Shown here: piece after piece, positions 1-8,441 of the stretch
Numbering within the stretch: the stretch's first letter is position 1
Layout: the number at the start of each line of letters is the position of its first letter
Origin: Silene noctiflora
Lineage: Eukaryota; Streptophyta; Magnoliopsida; Caryophyllales; Caryophyllaceae
Assembly (NCBI GenBank): GCA_009801015.1
Contig: VHZZ01000057.1
Span: forward strand, 282,185-304,062
Reading direction: 5' to 3'
Length of the DNA stretch: 21,878 nt
Program-made: the position numbers and the translations under genes
The notes under the pieces: model-generated
Database searches by the model: none
What the model was told of the DNA's origin: nothing
The model's input: the letters and a program-made list of their open reading frames with translations, nothing else

Positions 1-688
1 TAATCACAACGATGATGAAGAACTTAGTGTTGATGCTCCCGCATATGAAACAGGATATATCGAAGATATACATCAATTTGTGACAAATAGGAATGTTATG
101 CAAGACCCACGAAGACATCAAGCTCTTAAAAATGGCTTAATTGAACATATATGGCAACAATTTGGTTAATTAAGTTTTATGCCTTGCAGTTAATGTAATT
201 TGGTCGTTAATTTTATTATTGCAATGTACTATTAGGTTTTACTTGGTTTTAATTTTATTATTGCAATGTACTATTTTCTAACTTTATTTAAAAAAAACAA
301 AATATCGGTGTTAAAAAAGTGTAAGAATTTCAAATTTACCTTAATTTATATTCAAAACAACCGTAAAAAATAAATAAATTCGAATTTGCAATAATAACGA
401 TAAAAATAATAAATTATAAAATCTAAAATTTTATATGATTGCAAATAATGATAATGAAGTAAAAAGAAATATAATATGAGATAGTGGAATGTTGATGTGG
501 ATAGTGTGGGGTATAGTAAAGTATGAAAGGGAAATAAAGTTGAGTATTTGTTGATGTTTGTGTTTTTTTGATGTTTTTTGATGAATTTTGGTGGTGAGTG
601 GAAAGTTGAGGTGGATGGTAAATTGGAGAGAGGAAAGCTGAAAAAGTGTTGAGTGAAAATTGGTGAGATTTCACGGATGCGGATGGTC
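1..688 (+). mobile_element. 3' part of a PIF/Harbinger DNA transposon
   Basis: The element comprises the transposase end (to 169), then AT-rich non-coding DNA. A purine-biased stretch from about 440 to 660 leads into a probable right terminal repeat. Read inward on the minus strand the end is GACCATCCGCATCCGTGAAA, a form common among plant Tourist/Harbinger ends. It is followed directly by TTA at 689-691, the family's usual 3-bp target site. The left terminus and the partner TTA/TAA are outside the window, so the boundary is inferred. Confidence 0.5.
2..169 (+). CDS. C-terminal end of a PIF/Harbinger transposase (ALP1/HARBI1-like), cut by the window edge
   Basis: The frame is open from the first bases to a TAA at 167-169 and encodes 55 residues. 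After an acidic stretch it reads DIHQFVTNRNVMQDPRRHQA and ends LIEHIWQQFG. The run of basic residues followed by L-x-x-x-L-I-E-H-I-W just before the stop is how the DDE nuclease of plant PIF/Harbinger transposases, and of the domesticated ALP1-like proteins, typically ends. The catalytic DDE residues would lie left of the window, so whether the protein is intact cannot be judged. A likely element terminus lies about 520 bases downstream, which favours a transposon over a domesticated host gene. Confidence 0.7.
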   Translation, partial: NHNDDEELSVDAPAYETGYIEDIHQFVTNRNVMQDPRRHQALKNGLIEHIWQQFG

Positions 689-960
689 TTAGGACATTGA
701 AGTGTAGCATGTCACTTGACCATAATATCACGAGTTGCAAAGACCTATCTATAAGGATATACCTAAATCAAAGGACATAGTTGGAACACCTCCAATTAAT
801 TAAGTGTGAGAGGCAACAAAAAAAATGTTGATGCCAATAATGCAAATGCAACACATGAACAAACCATTTTGAGCCAAACTGGGAGCTAGCCTTCATTAGA
901 TTTCAGTTTTTGAACAATATCTAGGTTAGGAGATTGAAAGCAGTAGAAAAATAATTATGG

Positions 961-1240
961 CCCTGTTTGGTAAACGACATATTTGCTAATTTTTAGGATA
1001 TATAAGGGTTTTAGCATGTTTGACCAGTCAATATGCTGAGTTTAGTGTTTGGTAAACAGCATACTAAAACAACATATTTGGGGTCGATATGATGTTTTAC
1101 AATATGCTGCTTATCTCAGCATATTGGTTAGCATACTAATTATAATATGCTAGTCAAACCTTTTGTTAAAATCTGTCATTTATAATCTACTTTTACAATC
1201 TGCTTATGCTGAAATTAATCCGCTGTTTATCAAACAGGGT
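961..1240. mobile_element. hAT-like MITE, about 280 bp
   Basis: The left end CCCTGTTTGGTAAAC is mirrored at the right by GTTTATCAAACAGGG, giving terminal inverted repeats of about 15 bp with one mismatch. Subterminal copies of motifs such as CATATTTG, AGCATACTA and GCATATTG occur in both orientations. No reading frame is present, so this is a non-autonomous element. CCCTGTTTGG-type ends are widespread in plant hAT MITEs. I could not find a clean 8-bp target duplication, so the superfamily is a likely guess only. Confidence 0.65.
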
Positions 1241-1745
1241 CTACAAAGAATAAAAAGAGTAAGTTGTTGACATAATTGGTCGGTCATATATGAATGAAAT
1301 GTCGTATGAGAAACCAAAAATTCTCCTCCATAAATCTGCGAACTAGAAATTAGATGCTATATTTTTTTCCAACGGGAACTTCTAGTTTGATACTTTTAGA
1401 CACCACAAATATGTTAGTGAGAAGTAGTTATTATTTTTATTTTTTATTTTTTTTAAGTTAATTTTTAATGTATATATTAGTTGTCTCTCATTAATATAAA
1501 CGGATTTTCAAGAAACTTACTAGACATAATAACTCTAGAACGACCAATGAAGTCATACAAGTAGTCTAGCACACACAATTAATGACACACACATACACTT
1601 CGGGAGTTCAATTATGGATTTAGGAGAAAGGAAAAAGATGATTGCACCTTAATTTTGGAGCTTTTATGTCAAGCTTTTATGAATGATTAGCTAGAGCTCA
1701 TTGAATATGATGGTGAAGATATGGCATTCCATAATCATAGTGATA
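1241..1745. other. Intergenic AT-rich DNA without a recognisable feature
   Basis: I see no gene, RNA or clear repeat between the hAT-like MITE and the Stowaway-like MITE. There is a T-rich run around 1427-1455. Only short frames occur and none resembles a known protein. Confidence 0.5.
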
Positions 1746-1942
1746 AATTCCATCCCGGATAATTCATTTAGTCTGTTTCAGTTAATTGTTATTCTTCTAT
1801 GTTAGGATTAAATTGTATTGATGAACGAACAATTTAATCATTCGCACTCAATTTGTTCTACTTGTCATCTTATAATTTGGCTCCTCCTCTTTCCTTGGTC
1901 TTTGTGTAAAAATTAAAGGATAATTGACCGGAAGGGAGGGAG
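1746..1942 (-). mobile_element. Stowaway-like MITE (copy 1 of a local family), about 197 bp
   Basis: Read on the minus strand it begins CTCCCTCCCTTCCGGTCAA and contains the internal stretch ACACAAAGACCAAGGAAAGA, followed by a GACAAGTaGAaCAAATtGAGTG-like segment. The same internal order is found in the copy at 5799-5968 on the opposite strand. TA dinucleotides flank both ends (1744-1745 and 1943-1944), as expected for Tc1/mariner-type insertion. The left end (AATTCCATCCCGG) is divergent, so this copy is older or damaged. Confidence 0.65.
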
Positions 1943-2097
1943 TACTAATATAAATAAAAATATTATTGTTCTTTTGTACTCCGTAATAAATAAAAAAGAA
2001 AAATTATTGAGTAAGACACCTATTTTATTTAGCAAAATGAACTTAAAAGGGCATTTAGTTGAATGAATTTGTTCAATTTCGATGATTGGTTGAATTT

Positions 2098-2620
2098 GCA
2101 AATCATCTCCATAAGTTTGATACTATGTGTAATTAATCCCCTTAACTCATAAATGTTGCAAATCGGCCTCATAAATTTCTCTTAATGTGCAATTAACCAC
2201 ATATCTTATTTTTAAGAATGAAATTTACTAAATTCAATATTTTATTATTATTGAGAGTCTAAATTATTGATCAAATATTAATTCTAAAATTTCTAATTAT
2301 TAGAAAGCATGTTTTCAAATATTTTTTTTTACTTATTTTAGTGAAAAATATTCATAATATGAGAAATTTTTAGTGAAGTTCTAATGATAGGTTACATGAC
2401 CAAATTTTTGTATATATTATATTTGGTTCACATTTTTCGTTGAATATGTAAATATTTTTTTTTTTAATAGATATATTTAAAATGATGTTGTTTTAATTAA
2501 AAATGATAGAAAACTTAATTTGTGCTTAAATACACAATTTTTGAAAACTTATGGAGCTAATTTACTGCGAAACTGGTTAATTTACACATAGTACATAAGT
2601 TACGGGCGTAATTTGTTACA
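2098..2620. mobile_element. Inverted-repeat (foldback) element with long arms, about 520 bp
   Basis: The left arm (about 2098-2200) and right arm (about 2515-2620) are inverted versions of each other. Both contain ACTATGTGTAATTAA-like and CTCCATAAGTTT segments (right arm: TTTACACATAGT and AACTTATGGAG). Each arm is itself two degenerate tandem units of roughly 50 bases: a GCAAATC-like start, a CATAA core, and a TGTGTAATTAA-like end. The middle is AT-rich and non-coding. Long arms fit a Mutator-like or foldback MITE, but no target duplication is evident, so the superfamily is open. Confidence 0.5.
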
Positions 2621-3180
2621 TTACCGATTGCTAAATTTCATACCGTCTCCCTCAAATTTCTAACTCAATCCCAACCTTGAAGTGTGACAGATGATCAAAC
2701 CAAGCAACTTTAGAATGATACGAGGTTATAATTATACTTGATAGTACGCAATTCCCATTTTATTTTACCTTGGTGAATCAAACAACCCCTAATTATAGAC
2801 ACGTAATGAATTTGGATCCTACATGAGGCCATTGTTCATGAGGAGGCCATAGAAAGGGATGTACAAAAGCCAAATAAACCCAATAGTCTCAAAGTGGTAC
2901 TAACAACCACTAACCCAAACCACATATATACTCTAAATCCCAAAAAAAAAAAAAAAAAAACTAATTGAAACTAAGAAGTACTAACAATAAACATCGATTT
3001 GATCGGGGAAATTGCAAGAAACAACAAACTAGTTAAACTAATTGAAACAATGGATTACTAACAACAAAAACTGAAATGACAACTTTCTTTAAAATGAAAA
3101 TCTTATTAGAAATGATCGAAACTAAAATCACTATTGTTTATTCAAAATTTGTAATAACAATAATATTTTATTTAGAAAAA
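2621..3180. other. Intergenic AT-rich DNA with a long A run
   Basis: There is no gene or transposon end I can support. A run of about 20 A bases lies near 2942-2960. It could be a simple repeat or an old retroposon tail, but no coding or SINE-like sequence precedes it. Confidence 0.4.
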
Positions 3181-3184
3181 AAAT

Positions 3185-3365
3185 ATGGGATCGGACATGA
3201 ATCTCCCACGTCCAGACTCCCGACGTAGGTCAAAACGTGGGAGATCCACATGCCAACCTGGGTGGGGTCGTGGGAGATCTAAAACCAAACCTAGGCTTCG
3301 AGTCTTGGACGTGGATCTCCCACGTTGCAGGTCTGGATGTGAGAGATCCATGCCCAATCCTAGGT
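3185..3365. repeat. GC-rich degenerate minisatellite of GGGAGATC motifs in both orientations
   Basis: This GC-rich island sits in AT-rich DNA. The motif CGTGGGAGATCC/T occurs at 3236-3247 and 3269-3280, with a weaker form at 3339-3349. Its reverse complement occurs at 3201-3210 and 3313-3324. A longer unit (the motif, then ~15 bases, then CCTAGG) recurs about 70 bases apart, at 3269 and 3338. Both strands happen to be open through the block, because the repeat lacks stop codons. I regard those frames as by-products and not genes. Confidence 0.6.
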
Positions 3366-3442
3366 TTACTCCAACTTTCCATATCATGCGTACTTGTGTC
3401 CATCGCCCAACACTCGACATAGATATAACACTTTGCAATAAG

Positions 3443-3619
3443 TCTCTCTTAAAACGGATATAACCGTCTTAAGATTAAAACGGTCAAATACACCCACTTG
3501 CATATATAAGACAAGTTTTTTTGCTAATATCTAGGCATTTTTTTTTGTCTTATCAATAAAAGTGGTAGCTATTTGACCTGTCTTAAGCTTAAGACGGATA
3601 GTGTCCGTCTTAAATGAGA
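3443..3619. mobile_element. MITE with CTTAAGACGG-type inverted ends, 177 bp
   Basis: The left end reads TCTCTCTTAAAACGGATATA and continues to CCGTCTTAAG and GGTCAAATA. The reverse complement of the right end reads TCTCATTTAAGACGGACACT and continues to CCGTCTTAAG and GGTCAAATA. The inverted match is therefore about 48 bp with few differences. The 80-bp core is T-rich and non-coding. I cannot see the target duplication. A more decayed sequence with similar motifs lies at 19188-19440. Confidence 0.7.
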
Positions 3620-3689
3620 ATTTGTGAACATTTTGATACTTCAACTACAAAGGAAAACATGAAGCTTACTGGTGATACAAAGAAATGCA

Positions 3690-3800
3690 CCAGCAACATA
3701 ACTTAGGTGCCTGTAAGTAAGGTGCTCCCATTTATGGAGTAGAAGTTCAGATCTACGCAGCCTCGCCCGTGTATTTAAGAAAATAGAACCCAAAATACAT
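3690..3800 (-). mobile_element. SINE relic (Au-like family), minus strand
   Basis: The plus strand shows GGTGCCTG...GTGCTCCCATTT, then CAGATCTACGCAGCCTCGCC. This is the reverse complement of the conserved 3' portion of plant Au-type SINEs, where GGTAAGGCTGCGTACAT is followed by a ...GGGAGC... block and a (TTG)n tail. The AGCAACATAAC at the left edge would be the decayed tail. The tRNA-derived head is not recognisable. Relatives are at 5600-5742 and 16909-17032. Confidence 0.5.
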
Positions 3801-5093
3801 CAACCAACAACCACTTTACAACCCGAGCTGTAGACAATTTGGCAAGTCATTCTGTTTCACTTGACCTTATTCTAGATCAAAAGACAAATTTAACTTCAGT
3901 TCTACGGAAAATGGAAAATTCTAGGAAAAATTTCATCAAATTAGTCAAAGAGGTGAAAGTGAGCAATGTAACTGAGAAGAGTTTAAGCAGGACCTCTCGG
4001 CTGTCTAGGAAGCATTAGATCGGAGATAGATGAATCTAACAAATTTACACCTGGGTGTGGCTTACCGTTGCACCAAAACCCAGATGAAGATGCATGAAAG
4101 AATCACATTGTGGAGTTGATTTAACCCTCACTTGGTAAGACTTTTGAGTAAGCCCTGATTAGTCACCAACTGCCTTCATTGCTCCTACAAACTGTGGCAA
4201 AGCTGAACAAACATCAATTTTCCTACAACACTGAAGTCGCGATCCCAAATCTATCTCGGTTCAGCTAACATAAATTATCCTAGGTCGTCAAAAAGATCAG
4301 TTTCTACTCGGTAGATAACATTATTTGTGCTATCCAGTCATGCTAGTGTGAATTCCCTAGACCTCCAGTCATCAAGGCGGAAGTGGTTCAAACCTCTATT
4401 GCTTCCATATACTCCACCCCAACGTGTTGCGTATAGACACTTACACACAGCACAGTACACTGATACTTCATTAAAGAGCAAAAAATGCACATCTCCCACA
4501 AAACAATCATTATGCCTCGAACAACTGTAGCCGTGTCAGAGTACATGTTCAAACCTCAGATCACCATAATGGAACATAGCGAAAACACAGTGCGCCAAAA
4601 TTAGTGAAACTAGAGACCAAATTGAAATTAAAGAAACAAATGGCATCAAAGTGAACCAAGTCAAACCAAAATGGGCTTAAATAGAGTATAAATTCGTATG
4701 GCACACAGGCCACGCACAATGCAACACATGAACACATTACTACCTCAGAATTATGATTCTCTGTCAAGATAACACTCACATTTTCGAATAATCAGAATTA
4801 ACCTCAGGTACAAAAACAAGTTGATTGCGATAGATAATGAACCTATGAGCCATGATCATGTATCAATTGTAGCCTATTGATTGTCACGGTCTAATCTCGG
4901 TCATTACACCATCAAATTACAGCAAGCAAACCCAGAAGATAATCAGATTGACAAGAAAATGCAATTTCAGACATCAAATGATGGATATTTTTAACAATGT
5001 CTACAAACATCCTGTAAAACACACCAGCCTATTGCTCTATTCTTTCCAAACCAACAACCTGATAACTAGAATGGTAATCCAAGCTCTGACGTG
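3801..5093. other. Region downstream of the small cysteine-rich gene; part is probably its 3' UTR
   Basis: No reading frame on either strand resembles a protein I know, and composition is even. The stretch just left of 5094 must include the 3' UTR of the minus-strand gene, but I cannot place its polyadenylation site. From about 3801 to 4900 I see nothing that I can name. The frames at 4327-4530 (plus) and 4561-4779 (minus) look like chance. Confidence 0.4.
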
Positions 5094-5474
5094 CTAGGAA
5101 GAACGAGATGCAGAGAGCTTAAGACATTCACTTTGACATCTTCGAAGACAAACATCATTCCAGTTAGGAACATGATGTTGGTTAACACAGACAGTACGTG
5201 CACAGGCGTCAGAGCAAGCATCAAGCTGTGACACTCCACAGACAGTGACACAGGTCTCAGGAATTGGGTCTTTCGAGAAAGCACCGACCTTTTTCAACAT
5301 TCGCTTTGAGGTGCAAACTCTTTCGCAAACAAATATGTCATCTGAACTCTTTTCCTGGCCCCTTGCTCTCTTTATTCTCTCCTCTTCATCCCGCCTTCTC
5401 TTGATCCTCCAAGCTTGGCCCGCAACAACTGCTGGGATAGCTGCCCCCAGTAGAGACCAAAATACTTCAACCAT
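5094..5474 (-). CDS. Small cysteine-rich, membrane-anchored plant protein of unknown function (126 aa)
   Basis: The protein begins MVEVFWSLLGAAIPAVVAGQ. This hydrophobic segment of about 18 residues could be a membrane anchor or uncleaved signal. A strongly basic and acidic stretch (residues about 23-41, KRRRDEEERIKRARG) follows. The C-terminal two thirds hold cysteines in CX3C spacings: CERVC, CVTVC, CSDAC followed by CARTVC-type spacing, and CLRRCQSEC. The protein ends SASRSS before TAG. The frame stays open upstream only to a GTG at 5489, so I take the first ATG (5474). A splice acceptor (ATATAG at 5493) lies 18 bases before it, which suggests the 5' UTR is split. The dense CX3C pattern suggests disulfides or metal binding, but I do not recognise a named family and assign no function. 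It looks like a conserved, intact plant gene. Confidence 0.75.
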   Translation of the reverse strand: MVEVFWSLLGAAIPAVVAGQAWRIKRRRDEEERIKRARGQEKSSDDIFVCERVCTSKRMLKKVGAFSKDPIPETCVTVCGVSQLDACSDACARTVCVNQHHVPNWNDVCLRRCQSECLKLSASRSS

Positions 5475-5497
5475 AGGTATGATTGGCACAAGCTATA

Positions 5498-5600
5498 TGA
5501 CATTCAGAAGAAAACAGTGAGTTTTGCATGAGACGGTCCGGCATGTGAAACCCACCACCCAATACTAGCACAGGGGTGACATTCAGAAGGAAACAGTGGA
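5498..5600. repeat. Direct repeat pair of about 23 bp beside the splice acceptor
   Basis: TGACATTCAGAAGAAAACAG at 5498-5517 recurs as TGACATTCAGAAGGAAACAG at 5577-5596, with similar flanking bases. On the minus strand the proximal copy supplies the pyrimidine tract of the intron acceptor at 5493. The distal copy lacks the ATATAG that completes it. The SINE relic begins directly after the second copy. Confidence 0.7.
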
Positions 5601-5742
5601 TTTGGAAACAGCCTCGTTGTATTGTTAGCACAAGGGTAAGGTTGTATAAATCGGAACAACACCACACCCCCAAAAAAAACCGCAATTTACTGGAGTCCTT
5701 AAGGCGGCGGGGTACGGGGCAATGTTGTTGGTGGAATATTTA
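5600..5742 (+). mobile_element. SINE relic (Au-like family), plus strand, in the intron of the cysteine-rich gene
   Basis: It contains GGAAACAGCCTCGTTGTATT, then AGCACAAGGGTAAGGTTGTA, then an ACCGCAATTTACTGGAG block. It ends GGGGTACGGGGCAATGTTGTTGG. This order and the (TTG)n-type tail are diagnostic of the 3' two thirds of plant Au-type SINEs. The tRNA-like head is missing, so the copy is 5'-truncated. It is antisense to the host gene. Confidence 0.65.
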
Positions 5743-5798
5743 ACCATTATAGCAGGCAATTATCCTACTGCCATGGGTAATGGGTATTATAAAAATTA

Positions 5799-5968
5799 CT
5801 CCCTCTATTGCCCTTTCGCTTTGGCACAAAGACCAAGGAAAGAGGAGGACCCAATTACTAAATGACAAGTGGACCAAATCGAGTGTGAATGATCAAATTG
5901 CTTTAAAATAGAAACAACTGACTGAGACACAAAGTGGAATAGGACAACAAATGACGGGACAGAGCGAG
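5799..5968 (+). mobile_element. Stowaway-like MITE (copy 2), 170 bp
   Basis: The element is bounded by CTCCCTCTATTGCCC and, inverted, CTCGCTCTGTCCCGTC. TA at 5797-5798 and 5969-5970 is the target duplication typical of Tc1/mariner MITEs. The internal stretch GGCACAAAGACCAAGGAAAG is shared with the copy at 1746-1942. It lies in the proposed 5' UTR intron of the small cysteine-rich gene. It has no coding capacity. Confidence 0.75.
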
Positions 5969-6194
5969 TAGCAGATAGCAGGCAATCACATTTACATGAA
6001 ATCCTACCTTATGCAATAAAGGAATCAACCAAAAATAGAGTAATAAAACACACAAACAACCTTGTAATTAAAACGGATTAATGACGAAAAAAACTGAAAA
6101 ATTGATATAAACAATACGACGAATTAATGATTAAAAAACTCGAAAAAACGAACTATAAATTAAAGCAAATGAAAAAAGAGTAGAAAATACATAC

Positions 6195-6310
6195 CAAAAT
6201 TGGCAAAGATTGAAACTTGATTGAGAATTTCAGTACTTGGGTTTGGTTTAGGTCTGAGTTTTCTTTGGAGAGAGAAGAGGTAGAAACTGGTGACTACCAA
6301 GTTACAAGAC
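6195..6310 (-). other. Probable non-coding first exon (5' UTR) of the small cysteine-rich gene
   Basis: On the minus strand a pyrimidine-rich leader (CTCTTCTCTCTCC around 6265-6285) leads to CCAATTTTG followed by the donor GTATGT at 6194-6189. Splicing to the acceptor at 5493 would remove a 702-nt intron. The frame of the downstream ATG has no ATG in this exon, so it would be untranslated. The start of transcription is not clear. The intron would hold the SINE relic and the Stowaway-like MITE listed here. Confidence 0.45.
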
Positions 6311-6319
6311 TTAAAAAAG

Positions 6320-6413
6320 GATTTTAATCGGGTATGAGTGCCGTTGATATCCAAACCGGGTTTTAAATAAGAATTGCAGAATGACTTGATTTTAATCGGG
6401 TATGAGTGCCGTT
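6320..6413. repeat. 26-bp direct repeat near the likely promoter of the small cysteine-rich gene
   Basis: The sequence starting GATTTTAATCGGGTATGAGT and ending GCCGTT occurs identically at 6320-6345 and 6388-6413, 68 bases apart. The bases between and around the copies are not duplicated. The pair lies just upstream of the presumed first exon on the minus strand. Confidence 0.85.
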
Positions 6414-7375
6414 CATTTACTCCGTATTTTGTGTTTATGGCTTATGGGGTCTATTTCAGAACCGGTCGCTGGTTTTGCTTTCACGTCACCTAAATGCGAA
6501 CCGCTTTAAGGTTCAAAAAACTGCTTTGGTTCCTCCGACCCTAAACAATCCGCTTTTCGAGTTTCTAAAACCGGGTATTGGTTTGATTTCGGTTGAAAAA
6601 TTGAGTCGGTTATAGACTTATAGGGTATGGTCGTTATGTTTGGGGAAATAGCCTGAAATACCTTTGGGATCGGGGGGTGGAACCAGGAATTCAACCTATT
6701 TAGGGCTAAATGTAAAATTCAACAAATTGATAATATTTTTATAAAAGTTTTATGGACATACTTTTATGTGTCACTTTCCTAGTTTTTGAGCCAAATATAA
6801 AAATTAGTAAGTACTCCGTATAAATTTAACCGTTTCATTGATTTATATTATTCAATTAAATGACGCTAATTAGTGTTAGTAATTATTCTGGTGTTTTTAG
6901 CGACGAACTATTTAGCTTGAGCTTGTAAAACAATTTTAGCGAAGCTTTCCTTTCTTGCTTGCGTTCCTACCTCGGACCAACTACTGATCATTGCCTTGGT
7001 AAGCATTCATATAAATTGATCTATTCATACTCCATTTTTAAAACATGTACACATTTTGTAAAAATTATATGCGAAATTTTTTTAAAATAAAAAAGTATAT
7101 AATTCATTGTAACAGATCATATAACAATTTTCATATCGTGTTGAAGTCGTTAATCGTAGAATGGTTGATGATGGATGGGAAAGAAAAAAAAAGATGTAAC
7201 TTGTAGAAGAAAACGTAGCTACAACAAAAAAATTTATAAAGAAACTAGGAAGCAAAATAATATCTATATTTGTGAGAAATAAATTACTCTATATTATATA
7301 TAAAAAAAAGGGTATAAAATTGGAGGGACAAAATGAAGAAAAAAAAAGGATAAAAGTAATGAAATATTTCATGTC
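6414..7375. other. Intergenic DNA with no supported gene
   Basis: From 6430 to 6620 the base composition is more balanced and rich in ACCGG/GGTT motifs, with a 69-codon plus frame (6406-6615) that I cannot relate to any family. The rest is AT-rich. This stretch separates the promoter of the cysteine-rich gene from the 3' side of BT1, and I see no RNA gene. Confidence 0.4.
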
Positions 7376-7465
7376 ATATAAGCAAAAAGCCTTTATGGTA
7401 GGACTCGAACTTGCATTAGTTGAGTGGAAACCAAGTACAAAACCACCAAACCACAGGAGAAGAAC
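7375..7465 (-). mobile_element. tRNA-derived SINE head on the minus strand
   Basis: Read on the minus strand, GTGGTTTGGTGG (7443-7454) fits the pol III A box (TGGYNNARTGG). AGTTCGAGTCC (7401-7411) fits the B box (GGTTCGANTCC). The spacing of about 30 bases is that of tRNA-like promoters. The intervening sequence does not fold as a tRNA by eye, and no CCA-side acceptor stem is apparent, so this is a tRNA-derived SINE and not a tRNA gene. The body would run leftward towards about 7270, where A-rich runs occur, but its 3' end is not defined. Confidence 0.5.
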
Positions 7466-7544
7466 AGTTGCATTAATACTACAAATCATATATATTCATA
7501 TTTTCCCAGAAAACTACTAGGGCTATAAGCCTAGTAAATATGGC

Positions 7545-7630
7545 CTAATTTCGCCTTCCTTTTTAAATAGGAGAAGTTCTTCCTTTCTCTTTGTGCCAAA
7601 AGCAATAGCTATTAATTGAGACGGACAAAG
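7545..7630 (-). mobile_element. Partial Stowaway-like MITE (decayed copy 3)
   Basis: The minus strand reads CTTTGTCCGTCTCAATTAAT and then TTGGCACAAAGAGAAAGGAA. The second part matches the internal TTTGGCACAAAGACCAAGGAAA-like segment of the copy at 5799-5968. A TA (7631-7632) follows the right edge. The left end is not recognisable. Confidence 0.35.
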
Positions 7631-7632
7631 TA

Positions 7633-8441
7633 CCTCTTACCTAACACCCGCTAAGAATATCCAAAAGTCTGGGATCCATAATCCGCATATCCGATCTTTC
7701 AGCATATTTAACGATGTTTACGTGGCTAGTAGAACATCGTAGTGTAGAGTACACGCTAACTATTCATAGTCATCAACAAGAGTCAATGGTCAGTTTATGA
7801 ACTTAGTACATACCAAATCACCCCATTTCTTGCTTGGAAAATGCCAAAAGTTGTCTTTATTACCATGCGGTGGTATTTATCCCATCTTAAGCAAGACTTA
7901 CTACACAGCATGAGTATGATTGCTTAAGTTCGGCTCTTCATACTAACATGCGAAGCACACATCGCCTCGTGCAAGATACGGATATTAACTCTGCCACAGT
8001 CTGTGTTATTCCAACTCTTCATATATTCTTGGTGTCCGACACTCCACTTGGACAACTCATTTTAAGCCAAAACATGCAATTTTTTTTTTTCATTAATTAG
8101 CTGAGTCCGACAATTGGATTGGACACGTACCCATATCTGATACTTCTAAACGAGTCTATGGAACATAGGCCACATGGCCCAAAAAATCTTAATGACCATT
8201 CAATTTCCATGTACTAGTCTTCTGTGACAAAGTACATAAACAATAGACGGAAAACTGTAACATGCTGTCATCAATCCTAACAAAAGTATTCCTCCAGATA
8301 CCGTCCTCTCTAATCGAAATCCAAAAACAAAAATTCTGTCAAGAGAAACAAAACTTGCAAAATGTATCTTCTCCTCGGAATGCACCTATAGCGTGCTATG
8401 GGCTGAAGTCACTGGGGTAATGTTGTAATTATCTCGTCTTT
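7633..8441. other. Region downstream of BT1; the right part is its 3' UTR
   Basis: No supported gene. The bases nearest 8441 must be the transcribed 3' UTR of BT1 on the minus strand. A T run lies near 8079-8090. I could not place the polyadenylation site. Confidence 0.4.

Noticed and set aside
423-740. A 105-codon minus-strand frame
   Set aside because: It lies in the AT-rich, purine-biased 3' part of the Harbinger element and runs across its end. The peptide is low complexity.
3172-3463. Overlapping open frames on both strands (88 and 92 codons)
   Set aside because: The repeat block has few stop codons on either strand. The peptides are Arg/Pro/Gly-rich repeats with no family resemblance.
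5475-5489. GTG start five codons upstream of the ATG in the cysteine-rich gene
   Set aside because: Plant genes rarely start at GTG, and a normal ATG follows at 5474 in good order after a splice acceptor.
7401-7454. A tRNA gene from the A-box and B-box matches
   Set aside because: No acceptor stem or full cloverleaf can be drawn by eye, and the body is not tRNA-like. A tRNA-derived SINE fits better.
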